This document shows, piece after piece, positions 24,175 to 34,604 of a DNA stretch of 64,000 nucleotides (positions are counted from its first letter, which is position 1; each line of letters opens with the position of its first letter). Under the pieces are notes generated by a model. That model was not told the origin of the DNA. It searched no databases and saw only the letters and a list, made by a program, of their open reading frames with translations. A program made the translations under genes and the position numbers. Source of the DNA: Semisulcospira habei (lineage: Eukaryota > Mollusca > Gastropoda > Semisulcospiridae); contig BTPG01000007.1 in assembly GCA_036245525.1 (NCBI GenBank), positions 126,215,640-126,279,639 of the forward strand, read 5' to 3'.

Positions 24175-24231
<57 letters not shown>
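24175..24231. repeat. (ATT)n LINE tail
   Basis: Nineteen ATT units ending the LINE 3' end. Confidence 0.93.
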
Positions 24232-24232
<1 letters not shown>

Positions 24233-24333
24233 GTGGCTGGCGCAGGACTAAGCTCACTCATAGCGGAACACCTTGCCTTGCTTAGCCGCTGGCGCGGGAA
24301 TAGGCTCACTCAAGCAACTGGCCCCAGGGCACT

Positions 24334-24403
24334 TTAACCCTCCAGCGCCTGCAGCCACCGGTACTGTTTACAGTACCTGTGGCTGCATGCATAAGGGGGT
24401 TGA
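24334..24403. mobile_element. PAL-E element in the intron after JAKMIP-like exon 2
   Basis: TTAAccctccagcgcctgca to gctgcatgcataagggggtt; GGTACTGTTTACAGTACC centre. It begins 43 bases beyond the donor. Confidence 0.8.
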
Positions 24404-24446
24404 AAGGCTGCCAATGTGGATAAAACAATATTATTCTTCTACTCAC

Positions 24447-25388
24447 CTCATCTCCAGACTCCGCCCCTGAGGAAGTAACCCCAAATCCAAGACCACCATC
24501 AGACGACGCTGCGAGCCTCCTGATCTGCAGGTTCTCAGGGTTGGCTAGCGGGATAGTCAACACATCGTCCTCCGTCATGGAGCCCTCCCTGAGGGCGTGT
24601 TCGGCGATCTTCAGCTTCTGTAGGTTTCCCAGCGCCACCTTCTTGTACTCTCCGATCACGCGGCGAAGCTCGGTGTCGTACTCCTCTTTGAGTTTGGCGA
24701 ACTCTTTCTCTTTTCTCCTGTCTTCCTCGCATTTGCTTTTGTACCGATGTTGGAGGTCGTCCCTCTCTTTGTGGAGGCGTTGAAGCTCGTCTTCCAGTTG
24801 GTGCACGCGGGACTGAGATTCCTTCAGGGATATCCCGAGCCGGCCCTCCTCTATGGACAGCATGGGGGTGTAGTGACCACTGCCTCCAGGAGTCCTGGCC
24901 CGTTCTGAAGGACCTGGGGTCTCTTTCCCACCACCACCACCCCCTCCAGGTGTGCGGGCCCTGTCCCTGTCCAACACTTCCGCAAAGGCCGGGGTCTGTC
25001 TGCCAGCACCACTAGGAGTCCTGCTCCCTTCTTTGGCTTCAGGAGTATGATCCCTGTCCACAACTCTAGGCGTTCTCGGGATCTCGAACCCCGGCGTGTG
25101 TCTACCACCCGCGGCAGGCGTCCTGGACCTCTCGGACATGGGAGTCTTTGAGCCGACGCTGGGCGTGGTGGCCCGATAGTGCCGGATCTCGTCCTCCTTG
25201 TACTTGAGCACCTGCTGCAGCTCGTAGTCCTTCTGGCGGATCAGCTCCTCTTTCAACCTGGCCACCTCCTTCTTCTTCTCATCCTCGAATTTCTTGTGTA
25301 TGGCGGCGTGCTCCTGTTTGCGCTCGTTCTCGTAGTACTCGCGGATCTGACGCATCTCCTCGATCTTGTCTTTCGTCATCGTCTTCAC
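24447..25388 (-). CDS. JAKMIP-like coiled-coil protein, exon 2
   Basis: Second coding exon, 942 bp, 314 codons, phase 0 at both ends: acceptor ttttggtgcag|GTG and donor GAG|GTGAGT. It encodes residues about 91-404. Residues 91-155 are a highly charged coiled coil (EEMRQIREYYENERKQE, then KKKEVARLKEELIRQKDYE), the part most like JAKMIP. Residues about 156-272 are low-complexity with six spaced R-T-P...T-P units and a seven-glycine run. Residues 280-360 are a second coiled coil (SQSRVHQLEDELQRLHKERD, then DTELRRVIGEYKKVALGN). The end (SSGAESGDEV) is acidic. No later exon is recognisable in the 24 kb to the left, so the gene either has a long intron or ends outside the window. Alternatives are another cytoskeletal coiled-coil protein; the exon itself is well supported, the family name less so. 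Confidence 0.62.
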
Positions 25389-25410
25389 CTGCACCAAAAT
25401 TACACATCAC

Positions 25411-25514
25411 ATACACTGACGAGCAAAAGAAAAGCGACATATTTGGAATCATTGGAAACACTGAAGTGTTTCCAAGATTCCAAACATGTCGCTTTTCTTT
25501 TGCCCGCTAGTATA
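25411..25514. repeat. TA-ended palindrome, family H, in JAKMIP-like intron
   Basis: atacactgacgagcaaaaga / cttttcttttgcccgctagt arms; starts 23 bases before exon 2's acceptor. Confidence 0.83.
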
Positions 25515-25592
25515 GAAAACAATATATCATCAGCCACCATCCATCTGAACAATGCATATATTCCCTTGAAGTAACATCGTCCAAAACAGTGA

Positions 25593-25694
25593 ATGATGAC
25601 AAGCAAAAGAAAAGCAACATCTTTAGGATCATCGGAAACACTAAAGTGATTCCGATGATTCCAATGATGTCGCTTTTCTTTTGTTCGACAGTAT
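25593..25694. repeat. TA-ended palindrome, family H, second intronic copy
   Basis: tgacaagcaaaagaaaagca / gtcgcttttcttttgttcga arms. Confidence 0.83.
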
Positions 25695-25784
25695 AGAAAG
25701 TAATCAGCTACTATCCATCTGTAAGATGAATAAATTATACATGTATATTGTTTTCATCCTTCGAAGTCCCTTCCCATCACCCCC

Positions 25785-25786
<2 letters not shown>

Positions 25787-25835
<49 letters not shown>
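25787..25835. repeat. (CA)n microsatellite in JAKMIP-like intron
   Basis: About 24 CA units. Confidence 0.95.
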
Positions 25836-25837
<2 letters not shown>

Positions 25838-26064
25838 TTACCCCAATAAACGGTAAAAAGACAGTTGTGCCCATTATACTGCTGTGCAAATCAAAAAGCC
25901 AGCCTCACTTCACTCCTTACCACAAGCGACTAAACAACCGCATATGTTCTGGAGTACTGCAAGAATAAATGATTGCTTAGAAGTGCCTAGTGACACAAAG
26001 TTATTCTGGCACCACCCTTTGATTATCATGGTCAATTCTTTCTTGACGTAGTCTGCCCCGTCAG

Positions 26065-26152
26065 CGAAAGTCTTTTTAGTGAAAAGCGAAAGTCTTTTTA
26101 GTGAAAAGCCAAAGTCTTTTTAGTGAAAAGCGAAAGTCTTTTTAGTGAAAAG
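26065..26152. repeat. 22-bp tandem repeat, four units, in the JAKMIP-like intron
   Basis: Four near-identical units CGAAAGTCTTTTTAGTGAAA(AG), about 100 bases inside the intron from the exon 1 donor. Confidence 0.9.
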
Positions 26153-26256
26153 GGAAATTTTCATTGTATTACGACGAAAATCTCGCTTTTCACATTTTTG
26201 CCCTCACAGGGCAGTCGTGCGTCGGGGTTGGATGTACATGTATCAAACATTCTCAC

Positions 26257-26526
26257 CCTGCTCCGCTCCACCTCTAGTTCCGACTTCAGCCTGTGGTACC
26301 GTCTCCTGTAATCCTCATCCCCCCTGAACGAATGTCGCTGTCGGCGGTCGCGATGGAGATGCCCCTCCGACTTGGCGCTGATGCTGGCAGGGGAGGAGGC
26401 GCGGCTGATGTCGTTGATGTTGAATTCCAGCATCTCCATATCTTCGTCACGGAGGCTGACCTTGCTGCTGCTGCCTGACAGGCGCCGGCCCAGGTAGGAA
26501 GAGCCGGTAATGTCCACTGTCGACAT
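26257..26526 (-). CDS. JAKMIP-like coiled-coil protein, exon 1
   Basis: First coding exon (90 codons), starting at ATG 26526-26524 with MSTVDITGSSYLGRR. Residues 1-60 are Ser/Arg-rich and look disordered; from about residue 72 (YRRRYHRLKSELEVERSR) a charged helix begins. The exon ends at AGG|GTGAGA, a good donor in phase 0, and joins exon 2 (VKTMTKDKIEEM) without a break in the heptad-like pattern. The combined helix resembles the N-terminal coiled coil of Janus kinase and microtubule-interacting proteins, in the order short KVE-type helix, then RIRE..., then EEL(I/V)RQ. Those proteins bind microtubules and tyrosine kinases in vertebrates; a role here is inferred from family only. The upstream start choice rests on this being the first ATG of the exon-like segment; a 5' UTR exon further right is possible. 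Confidence 0.6.
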
Positions 26527-26701
26527 TGTGATGATCTGGTTCTTGCTCTTAATTACGATATGTTAAACGCCTCCGCCTTTGGTTATACAGACGAGGTCCG
26601 CTGTCGACATTGTGCGGATTGAATCCAGTTCTAAACTGCGAAATGTTCAGTATCTCTAGTCTGGGTCAGAAACGTTTTATTCTTGTGATGCTGGCTGGCT
26701 G

Positions 26702-26945
26702 CACTCTGTTAACCCATATCATACTGAGGATAAATGCTTCAATTTTGTACAATGCCACATGCAAGCTACATTATTGTACTTACAGATAAGGATATAGACC
26801 AGATAAGGATATAGACTAATTCAAGGGTGGTGCCAGAATAGCTTGGCGCCTAGAGGCGCCAAGCTATTCTGGCACTACCCTTCAACTATTTTAGTCAAAC
26901 TTATTTCACACACTGGTGTCTTCCGAATGATCAGGGTAAAACACA
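26702..26945. mobile_element. PAL-B element, subtype with different flanks
   Basis: TTAAcccatatcatactgag flank, palindrome 26814-26896 (gactaattcaagggtgg ... ttagtc), then tcacacactggtgtcttccg. Nearly the same sequence recurs at 27252-27475, and its right end at 1-57. Confidence 0.78.
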
Positions 26946-27251
26946 TCAAACCTGGGTTAATCCCTTCAATGCCAGTGGACGCAGATTGTGTTTCTGAAAT
27001 CTTCGTTCATAATTCAACAGCCCCATCAAACCAATAAGCATGGATACAGAATGGTGTCACCAAGAGCCTAGAGGTATAGATCCTCATGGGTTGTGTTCAG
27101 TTTCAGGGATGGCTTCGTTAATTCAACGTCAAACGGCGTAATAAGTTCCATAAATATGGATACAAAATGGTGTCAGAAGAGTCATAGATCCTCATGAGGA
27201 TCTGTACCCCTTGCAGCTGGGTGGTTTCAGTAAGTCAGTTATTCGGGTTTA

Positions 27252-27475
27252 ACCCATATCATACTGAGGCTAAAAGCTTCAAATTTGTACACTGCCATAT
27301 GCACGCTACATTACAGTACTTACAGTTACGGATATAGACCAATGGCTTTAGTTCAAGGGTGGTGCCAGAATAGCTTGGCGCCTAGAGGCGCCAAGCTATT
27401 CTGGCACTACCCTTGAACTATTTTAGTCAAAACTTATTTCACACACTGGTGTATTCCGAATGATAAGGGTTTTAA
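27252..27475. mobile_element. PAL-B element, second copy of this subtype
   Basis: TTAAcccatatcatactgag to ccgaatgataagggttttaa; palindrome 27350-27421. About 550 bp from its near-duplicate. Confidence 0.8.
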
Positions 27476-27573
27476 CGTCGAGCAGGCGACTAAGGCCATC
27501 TCACGGCCAGTTTCAGGTAACGTCAACTGAACAGCAAAATACGTTCAATAAACATGGATACAAAATGGTGTCA

Positions 27574-27639
27574 GCAAGAGGCATAGATCCTCATGAGCCC
27601 CCGTGAATGCGGGGGCTCATGAGGATCTATACCTCTTGC
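27574..27639. repeat. PAL-A palindrome
   Basis: Near-perfect arms; flanks aacatggatacaaaatggtg and tttttttcggcagtgaaggg belong to the full element. Confidence 0.88.
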
Positions 27640-27839
27640 AATTGGGTGGTGTTCATTTTTTTTCGGCAGTGAAGGGTAGTTTAAGACTTACACTGATTTA
27701 CGGGTAGCATGGTGTTAGCCCGCTGAAGAGACCTTAAGGCGGGCACCCAGCAAATGGGCTGCACCTGAAGAACTGAAGAACAAACCGCCAGGGAACGCCG
27801 GAGATGGAGGAAAATAGTCGTTGACCTATGCTACCAAAG

Positions 27840-28500
27840 GGCAAGTGGTCCCGGTAAGTAAAAAAAAAGTATGCTGTTGGTCAGAAGATGGAACTATATA
27901 TATCACAAAGCGGAGTTCCTTTTCACCACAGTTGGTGATAAAGCTGCTGCCTCAAGCCACAAAAATGCGAAGAAAAACGCTTACAGCAGTTCCACAGTTG
28001 CAGAGAGGTCACAAAACATTTCAACAATACGCACTCCACATAAAACGTTCTCTTTTTGTCTTCCTTTGAATGCTTAAGCTGTGTTCAAAATAATCCTATG
28101 TTATCACCTCTCCACTTTCAAAAATATTTCCACATTCGGCGGTACACAAATGAAGAGATTACTGTTGAAATACTGCTGAAATGAAGATCTTGAATATGCT
28201 AAAAGGTGTAAATATATTTTTCAGCTGTGTACGACAGAGAATCGAAGCATCACAAAATTTGCGTTGTAAATGTTGTGAGGTGACGAGATTTCAAGAAAAT
28301 AATGCCGTATAGAAGTTCATCGAAGAATAGGTTGGTCAGAAAATAAATATATCAATAAATGCACGTAATGCTGGGTTATCACAGTATCGCAGTTAACTCA
28401 TGGACGGACGAAGTGAATAAAAGCGTTAATACTCAATATAAAAGGTAATGAAAATCCGAATTTAGCAGGTTAAAAAATCCACGTGCACTCGAAACTCCAC
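27840..28500. other. AT-rich non-coding stretch
   Basis: No ORF with exon-like borders, no repeat recognised. Confidence 0.5.
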
Positions 28501-28602
28501 TGGCGTGGTTTCCTTAGCCCCCTCACTGTCAGTTGACGTGTTTCTTTATTCCTCGCGAAAGAGCCCCAGCCGTTCCTGGAACATGGATTCAAAGTAGTCT
28601 TA

Positions 28603-28668
28603 GCAAGAGGCATAGATCCTCATGAGCCCCCGCAATTGCGGGGGCTCATGAGGATCAATGCCTCTTGC
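28603..28668. repeat. PAL-A palindrome
   Basis: Arms match except one base; the downstream flank meets the next PAL-A element at TTAA 28699. Confidence 0.88.
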
Positions 28669-28698
28669 AGTAAGATCGTTTTTGTTTTTTCTCAACAT

Positions 28699-28900
28699 TT
28701 AACTCCTTCCCTGCCACTGTACGTACATTTTGTTTCTGAAATGTGTGTTCATTCAACGACGAAAAACATGGATTCACATTGGTCTCAGCAAGAGGCATAC
28801 ATCCTCATGAGCCCCCGCAACTGTGGGGCTCATGAGGATCTATACCTCTTGTGCTAAAATCGTCTTCATTTCTTTTTTTCTCGGCATTTTGGGGGGTTAA
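28699..28900. mobile_element. Full-length PAL-A element bounded by TTAA
   Basis: TTAActccttccctgcc at 28699 and tttggggggTTAA at 28900 bound a central palindrome (28788-28852) and asymmetric flanks. Length 202 bp, no coding capacity. TTAA plus short C/G-rich inverted ends are typical of piggyBac-like nonautonomous elements. Confidence 0.75.
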
Positions 28901-29087
28901 ATACACACCGATTCGATGATCCCCTGAAGAGTCCTGGGTGTACATGTGTCACGTCGCCAAGACACCTCTCACGTAAAATATAAGCCACGACGTGTACACA
29001 CCGAGGTAAAATATTGCTGTCTTTCTCGAAGCCAAGATCAATAAAGAATTTTGTGGATGGACTCGGATGAATGAATCATTGACGTAC

Positions 29088-29255
29088 ACAACAATCTATC
29101 CTGGATCGAGCGTTGTCGATGTCAGCTGTACAGAATCCAAAGGAAGACACGGGAAGTACAAGAGATGTGTTTTCTTCATTGACAAAACCTGACACGTTGT
29201 CAGCTTCAGGTGAGAACTCCTTGCTCACAATACTCCAGCTCTTTCCGTGCGAAAA
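29088..29255 (-). CDS. Possible terminal exon, unrecognised
   Basis: On the minus strand a long T tract followed by gttacag ends at about 29256, and an open frame follows for about 55 codons (FSHGKSWSIVSKEFSP, then ADNVSGFVNEENTSLV, to CCVRQ) ending in TGA. The composition is protein-like and the acceptor is good, but no upstream exon or polyadenylation signal was found. Low confidence. Confidence 0.2.
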
Positions 29256-29367
29256 TCTGTAACAAAAAAAAAAAAAAAAGGTATGCATAGCCTTAACGTT
29301 TTCACGTGTGAACGTTTTTATGCTGTCGAGTTTCAAACTTCAAAACACTTTGCTGTCCGGCCTTGAG

Positions 29368-29437
29368 TGTGCTGATCCGTGAGCTGGACCTTACAGACAC
29401 CATTGTAAGGTCCAAAACCATATATCACAACACAGGC
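29368..29437. repeat. PAL-F palindrome, diverged
   Basis: tgtgctgatccgtgagctgg with attgtaaggtccaaaacca right arm. Confidence 0.65.
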
Positions 29438-29636
29438 ATGTATATTCATTTTCGTATAAGCTGTTCTGAAAATGTTTAGACATTAGCTACTGAGATAATA
29501 AGCAAGTACATAAGTGGGAAAAAAAAAAAAAACACCCCTACACCCCTCCCCCTCTCTAACAAAAAAAAAAAAAAACACAAACAAACTCACACGATGACAG
29601 CGACGACAAAATAATCATAATACAGTACTCTCATGA

Positions 29637-29850
29637 TTAACTTATTCAGCCCCGACACACCACCTCAAGATATGGATCGAGCGTGATAGTTCAAGGGTGG
29701 TGCCAGAATCGTTTAGCCCGTAGGCGCCAAGCTATTCTGGCACCAGCCTTGAACTATCACGTTCGATTTGCCTCCAGAAGTGTAAAACAGTCTTCAGAGG
29801 GCCGCAACTTCAACATTTGGGAATTTCGGTCCTGGGGCATAATGTGATAA
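29637..29850. mobile_element. PAL-B element, near full length
   Basis: TTAActtattcagccccgac at left, ggcataatgtgataa at right; palindrome 29675-29766 begins ATCGAGCGTGATAG in both arms. Confidence 0.8.
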
Positions 29851-30211
29851 AATATTCACGAGATGATCAAAAATAACCCTGGGTTTTTTAATAGTCTGTT
29901 CTAATCTTATAGTCCTGTCAATCGTGGCATGGCGGAAACTAACATCGAAGAACAGATCGATAATCCTCAGTTATCTATTCCGATTCACACAAAAAGTAGT
30001 CTACTCGCGCTGACTCAGACGAAGCTTGTTTCACGCTTCGTTCACACACTCTTACACCTTGAAAAGCGCTCTCAACAATAATTCAGCCTGGCGCAAACAT
30101 TTGTAAGGCACACGCTGGCACACACACACACATTAGATCCGTCCGAAGAGCAGATTTTTCTTCCATGAGAGTCCGGTCTACTAGTCAACTAACTCCCTTC
30201 TCTGTTCGTCT

Positions 30212-30278
30212 GCAAGATGCAAAGATTCTCATGAACCCCTGTCCGCTGCAGGGGCTCATGAGAATCTGTGACTCTTGT
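30212..30278. repeat. PAL-A palindrome
   Basis: GATTCTCATGA subtype, a few mismatches. Confidence 0.78.
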
Positions 30279-30391
30279 CACTCAGTTGAGGCTTCCTTCA
30301 CATCTATTCCTACAACACAAAGGTACTGTGATGATAAGGATAATACTGTCTTCTGGTGCAAACATAGTATTGTGCTGAAATCATAATTATT

Positions 30392-30484
30392 TTGTGCTAG
30401 TCTGTGATTTGTAAGTTACGGCTTTGAGTCCAGTCACCTTACGGCTTTGAGCCGCAAGGTCTAAAATCACAGACCAACACACAA
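30392..30484. repeat. PAL-F palindrome with duplicated centre
   Basis: ttgtgctagtctgtgatttg / aaatcacagaccaacacaca; TTACGGCTTTGAG occurs twice. Confidence 0.78.
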
Positions 30485-31039
30485 ATATCGACCTCATGAA
30501 GACAGCCTCAGACTGAGGAAGTCACAAGGGACTAAAATGTGAGCTCGTCAGTGTTGCGCAAAATGAGCACATCTTCTGCGAGCGCTGAAATGCAGGTATT
30601 CGCGTATAATCAGGTACTGAAGTTCGGTCGACACAAGAGCTCTGCAAGCATTAGGGGAATTAGGGGAATCTTTCCAGAGGAGTAGGAAATCTATTGTCAG
30701 TGGGGCTGGAAGGCTGGGGATGAGGAGTGGGTGTGTGTGTGTGTGTGTGGAGGGGGTGGGGGTGGGGGCTGGTAAAGGATAAGGAAGGGGATAACGGCTG
30801 CATGGAGGATGGGGGTGGGGGGTAGGGGGAGGGAAGCGGTGCTAGAGACGAAAGAAGGAGGCCCACTGCTTTACCGTTTGCCAACTGCACTCCTTACCGA
30901 AGAAACCTATACAGTGTAGAGCCCTTTGAACTTCTAATAACAAAATGTCATGGGGTCAAAATATATTTGTTCTTACATCTGAAGTTAGGTCTTGTTACAA
31001 GCTGTGGACTAAAGAAGTAAGAGAATAACCCGACGAAGA

Positions 31040-31205
31040 AAGAAGCACGCTTAGAAAAGACAGTTACAACACAATTTATTAATATTCATGTTGGTGGGGT
31101 TTTTTTTTCTCTTCAAAATAAACAGTAGCGAATTGTATACTTGTTTGTCTATTTTGAAAATTATTACTAAACTGTGTTGTAACTGTCCTTTCTAAGCGTG
31201 CTTCT
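31040..31205. repeat. Inverted repeat, family L
   Basis: agaagcacgcttagaaaaga and tgtcctttctaagcgtgctt pair over ~34 bases. Related half-copies at 3470-3515, 11020-11060 and 55098-55290. Confidence 0.7.
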
Positions 31206-31480
31206 CTCTCTGAATTCTTCTTTCTTCTCTGCATTTTACACGTTTCCCAGTCACCTTTTTTTTTATCTGGATTTCATAACGTGCATAAGTCAGACCCTAC
31301 CCCATCAGATCTTATCGCTTCCTACGCCACTGCCATCGCCCAAGCTGCATGTAAGAGACCCACAACTTTCCCAAGGCTTCCGAAGCAGGGAGATGCCACA
31401 CGTAGTCTCCCAGTCAGCCACCTTCAGCTGCAAGAGACATAGATCTATAAGACCCTGACACGCTACGACAGGATGTGGAT

Positions 31481-31570
31481 CGACCATGATAGTTCAAGGG
31501 TGGTGTCAGAATAGCTTGGCGCCTATAGGCGCCAAGCTATTCTGACACCACCCTTGAACTATCATGGTCG
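31481..31570. repeat. PAL-B, perfect 90-bp palindrome
   Basis: Two exact 45-base arms with no loop (centre 31525/31526); both arms share GTGTCAGAA where the family has GTGCCAGAA. Confidence 0.93.
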
Positions 31571-31679
31571 GCCTGTTTCTAGATGTGTGATGCAGACCTC
31601 AAGGACATCTGATGAAAAAAAATAGATATATTTAGAAAAAAATTCACGGCAGTTTCAAAGAGTTAGGACTCTAGGGAGC

Positions 31680-32275
31680 CTTTGCAGCCCGTTTTAGTGC
31701 CCGTGGGACTATATGCACACGCGCTCCCTATACCAGTTTCTTCCATGGTAGAAGGATTACACAGTAAAGTAGGTAAAAGCACTGTCAGGGGAGAGAAGTG
31801 TGCATGATCGACCAACGATCATAGATCTACTTCAAGTTGGTCAAAGCACAACAACAACAAAAAAAAAAGATAGGAAAGAAGGGGTGCGCTAAGCAAGTGA
31901 CAAGAAGCAATGCATATGCACGCCCCCCAAAGGGGGCGTATCACATATCCCACTGTTCGGCAGCCCCTTGGTGCATGGAAATTTAAATCTAGGTCCCCCA
32001 AGGGGGATCCAGATATTTAGCCGATGTGGACAGCTGTTTCAAAAAAAAGTCACTAGGCGACCTCGTCAGCTAACCCTTCGGCATATTATACTGGTGGAAG
32101 GGGAAGGCAGGAACTTTTGCCTACCTGCAAAGACAGCCACATCTTACTGTGGTGTCTGCAAGGGCATACATTCCATGCCTCCACCTAGAGATAAATTTCC
32201 ATGCACCCTAAGAGAGAACCTACGAAAGGGGGGGGGGGGGGGGGGAGGGGTTGCAGTCGATATTGTAGTAATAAA
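31680..32275. other. Unclassified repeat-like stretch with inverted blocks
   Basis: gtgcatggaaatttaaatct (31971) recurs inverted near 32175-32205 (gataaatttccatgcaccct), suggesting an unclassified foldback element; CCCCCCAAAGGGGG at 31923. Confidence 0.45.
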
Positions 32276-32330
32276 TGAAAAGAAAAGGGGAGACTAAAAT
32301 ATTAGCACTGGCAGTCTCCCCTTTTCTTTC
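32276..32330. repeat. Isolated inverted repeat
   Basis: gaaaagaaaaggggagact / agtctccccttttctttc with a 17-base loop; preceded by a G run. Confidence 0.78.
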
Positions 32331-32768
32331 CATGTTAGAAGGATGTTTCTCCCTTCTTTTGCCCCGCCTCCCCTCTCCGCCCCCTCCCCCTCACTCCATA
32401 CCACACTCTTTCCAAAAAAGTACACTAGCGTAAGCTGAGCGCCCGATACCCCTCTGCACGCGCAACAAAAACCAGACAGGTAGAGCGCACAAAATAACAA
32501 CAAAAACAAAACTGAACAAAAAAATTTCCCGTGAAGCAGACGCTTCCTTCGCCAGTCTGAGGAACACAAACGCAAATCAGAGGTGTCCCTTGCACGTACG
32601 AGGCCTAGTTCCTAATGTGCCCCTGCAGACTGCAGAGCACATACACCACAGCGATGTACAGAAACTTGGTAAACACAAGGCGTTTTCGATTCCTTCCTAG
32701 GACGCCATGACTGACTCTTCATCCGCCTCAGCTTATAAGCCCCTGACACGCTACCAAAGGATGTGGCT

Positions 32769-32845
32769 CGACCATGATAGTTCACAAGGGTGGTGTCAGT
32801 TTGGCGCCAGCCTGCTCTGACACCACCCTTGAACTATCATGATCG
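32769..32845. repeat. PAL-B palindrome, centre rearranged
   Basis: tcgaccatgatagttcacaa / cttgaactatcatgatcgg arms. Confidence 0.75.
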
Positions 32846-32926
32846 GCCGGTTTCGGAATAATTTCATCCTCAGGATATCATATGAGTTAAGTAAATGAAG
32901 AAAGAAATCACAGCTGGTACTAACAA

Positions 32927-32991
32927 GCAAGAGGTTATATTCTCGTGAGCACTGCAGCCCGCAGAGGCTTATAAGAATCTACGCCTCTTGT
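32927..32991. repeat. PAL-A palindrome, diverged
   Basis: gcaagaggttatattctcgt / ataagaatctacgcctcttg arms. Confidence 0.65.
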
Positions 32992-33292
32992 AGTCTGAAG
33001 GGGTTTGCAGAGGAACTTCACAGGTATGGTGCATCCCGTTTTCTCTCGTCTCTACTCCCGCCACCTCCATACCCTCTCACCACACACACACACGCACGCA
33101 CACACGCGCGCACACACACACACACCTCCCAGCTGTACTGAGCATGTTCTGATCATTATCTACCTCCCAGGTGTGCCACAGACAATGATAGACGGCTCGT
33201 CTGGGAGATAAAGTTTCACACACAGTTCCACACTCGTCTAAACGAACGCGCCCTACTCGTGCTGTGGGTCAGGCCTGGTGTGAATGATGCCA

Positions 33293-33359
33293 ACAAGATG
33301 TATAGATTTTCATGAGCCCGCGCAACCTGCGCGGGCTCATGAGAATCTATGCATCTTGT
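33293..33359. repeat. PAL-A palindrome with paired changes
   Basis: Arms share ACAAGATG and CATGAGCCCGCGC (family: CAAGAGG, CCCCCGC) on both sides. Confidence 0.85.
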
Positions 33360-33991
33360 AGATGAAGGAGCTTGCTCTTGCAAGTTTTAAAACTTTTTCT
33401 TTAGTCGCCAGTGCTTTTTGCAGAACTGCAAACTCAACCTGAAATGGTCCCTACATCAAGAGGATCAAAACTGATGTGAATGAGAGCACCAAGATGCATA
33501 CTCTCGTTCACTCATTCACCTGCAGGATGATGCGGGGGCTGATGAGAGTCTACGCAGCTTGCAGGTGAATGGATAGGCGCGTGCAGCTTGATAAAAAAAA
33601 AGTCCTCTGGTGAAAGGCTTTTGCAAAAGAAAGTTTGTTTTGTTTTGAGGTCAGTTCTGTCTGAGTCAGTGTAAAGGATGCCCCTGCACCGCAAGACAAA
33701 GAAGCTGAGATGGTTTGTACAGTCAAAGCAGCCCCGCGCAGACTTCTGCTTTCGTCAAGTTTTTTTTGTTGTTGTTGGGGGGAGGGGGGAATGTTAGTGT
33801 GTGCAAGAAACTGAGTACATGTGTTCCAGTAAAGTCAATGGTACAGAAGTACCTGGTACCCAGGCAAAGGTTAACCATAGGCGACCTATGAGATTAACCC
33901 CTTCGCTGCCTGTGATCACGAATTTCGCACACGTGAAGAACTTGACACAGGTGTAAATGAGACAAAATTAGGCATAAAGAACATAGATAAA

Positions 33992-34052
33992 CGAGAGACA
34001 TGAATCCTCATGAGCCCCCGCGACTGCGGGGGCTCATGGGGATTTATGCTTG
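33992..34052. repeat. PAL-A palindrome
   Basis: tcctcatgagcccccgcgac centre intact; outer arms decayed. Element flanks reach TTAAccccttcgctgcc at 33895. Confidence 0.78.
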
Positions 34053-34250
34053 CTGTTATGTTGCGATCGCCTTGCTCCTGCAGTTCAAGGGTTAACAAAA
34101 GAGTGATTCTGACATGCAGTTTAGACAGTCATAGTATATATCTGCATCTCACATGACTGTACGACAGGGTCGTCCATGATAGAACTGACGGCAAAGCGTG
34201 AAAATTGGCACATGTGCTTACTGCTTCTTCTGAGAATATCACTCTTCATT

Positions 34251-34254
<4 letters not shown>

Positions 34255-34286
<32 letters not shown>

Positions 34287-34330
34287 TTTCACCCCCACCC
34301 CCCCCCCCACCCCCGCCCTCCCTCCATCCT

Positions 34331-34361
<31 letters not shown>
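34255..34361. repeat. Two (CT)n tracts split by a C-rich block
   Basis: CT 34255-34282 and 34334-34361. Confidence 0.92.
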
Positions 34362-34364
<3 letters not shown>

Positions 34365-34604
34365 TTTACCGACCACACACACACGTTCAATGGAACGATG
34401 CAAGCCAGATACAACACGTAGAGAGATCAAAGCCTGGTACCTTACGTATCATCACTCGTAGAATTATCCGCCCTCGCTGACAATGCAAGGTGAGGTCAAA
34501 AGCACTGGTTCTCGGCAGTGAACAGTTCTAAAGCGGTGCAAATTGACATCGCCCCCTAACGCATTACAGCAAAGCCTGTTTTGAGCGACCAACCTTATGA
34601 GAGA

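Larger units (their letters stand above)
23215..24231 (+). mobile_element. Second LINE 3' end, split by a SINE
   Basis: 23220-23299 encodes QQLHWLPVPAGIQYKILSLT; after a SINE (23300-23618) the frame resumes with FDCGPVYLSDLLHIYTTSRQ and WNSLP. The 3' part contains a (TG)n tract and ends in a conserved gcactatataaatacccatt and (ATT)n. It is related to but distinct from the LINE at 9258. Confidence 0.75.

Noticed and set aside
23880..24233. ORFs over the TG and ATT tracts
   Set aside because: Low-complexity translation inside a LINE 3' UTR.
28603..28668. Bacterial-type transcription terminators
   Set aside because: The GC-rich hairpins resemble terminators, but this is animal DNA and they are dispersed repeats with TTAA ends.
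31481..31570. microRNA precursor
   Set aside because: A perfectly paired hairpin is possible as an siRNA source but lacks the bulged stem of animal pre-miRNA, and it belongs to a repeat family.
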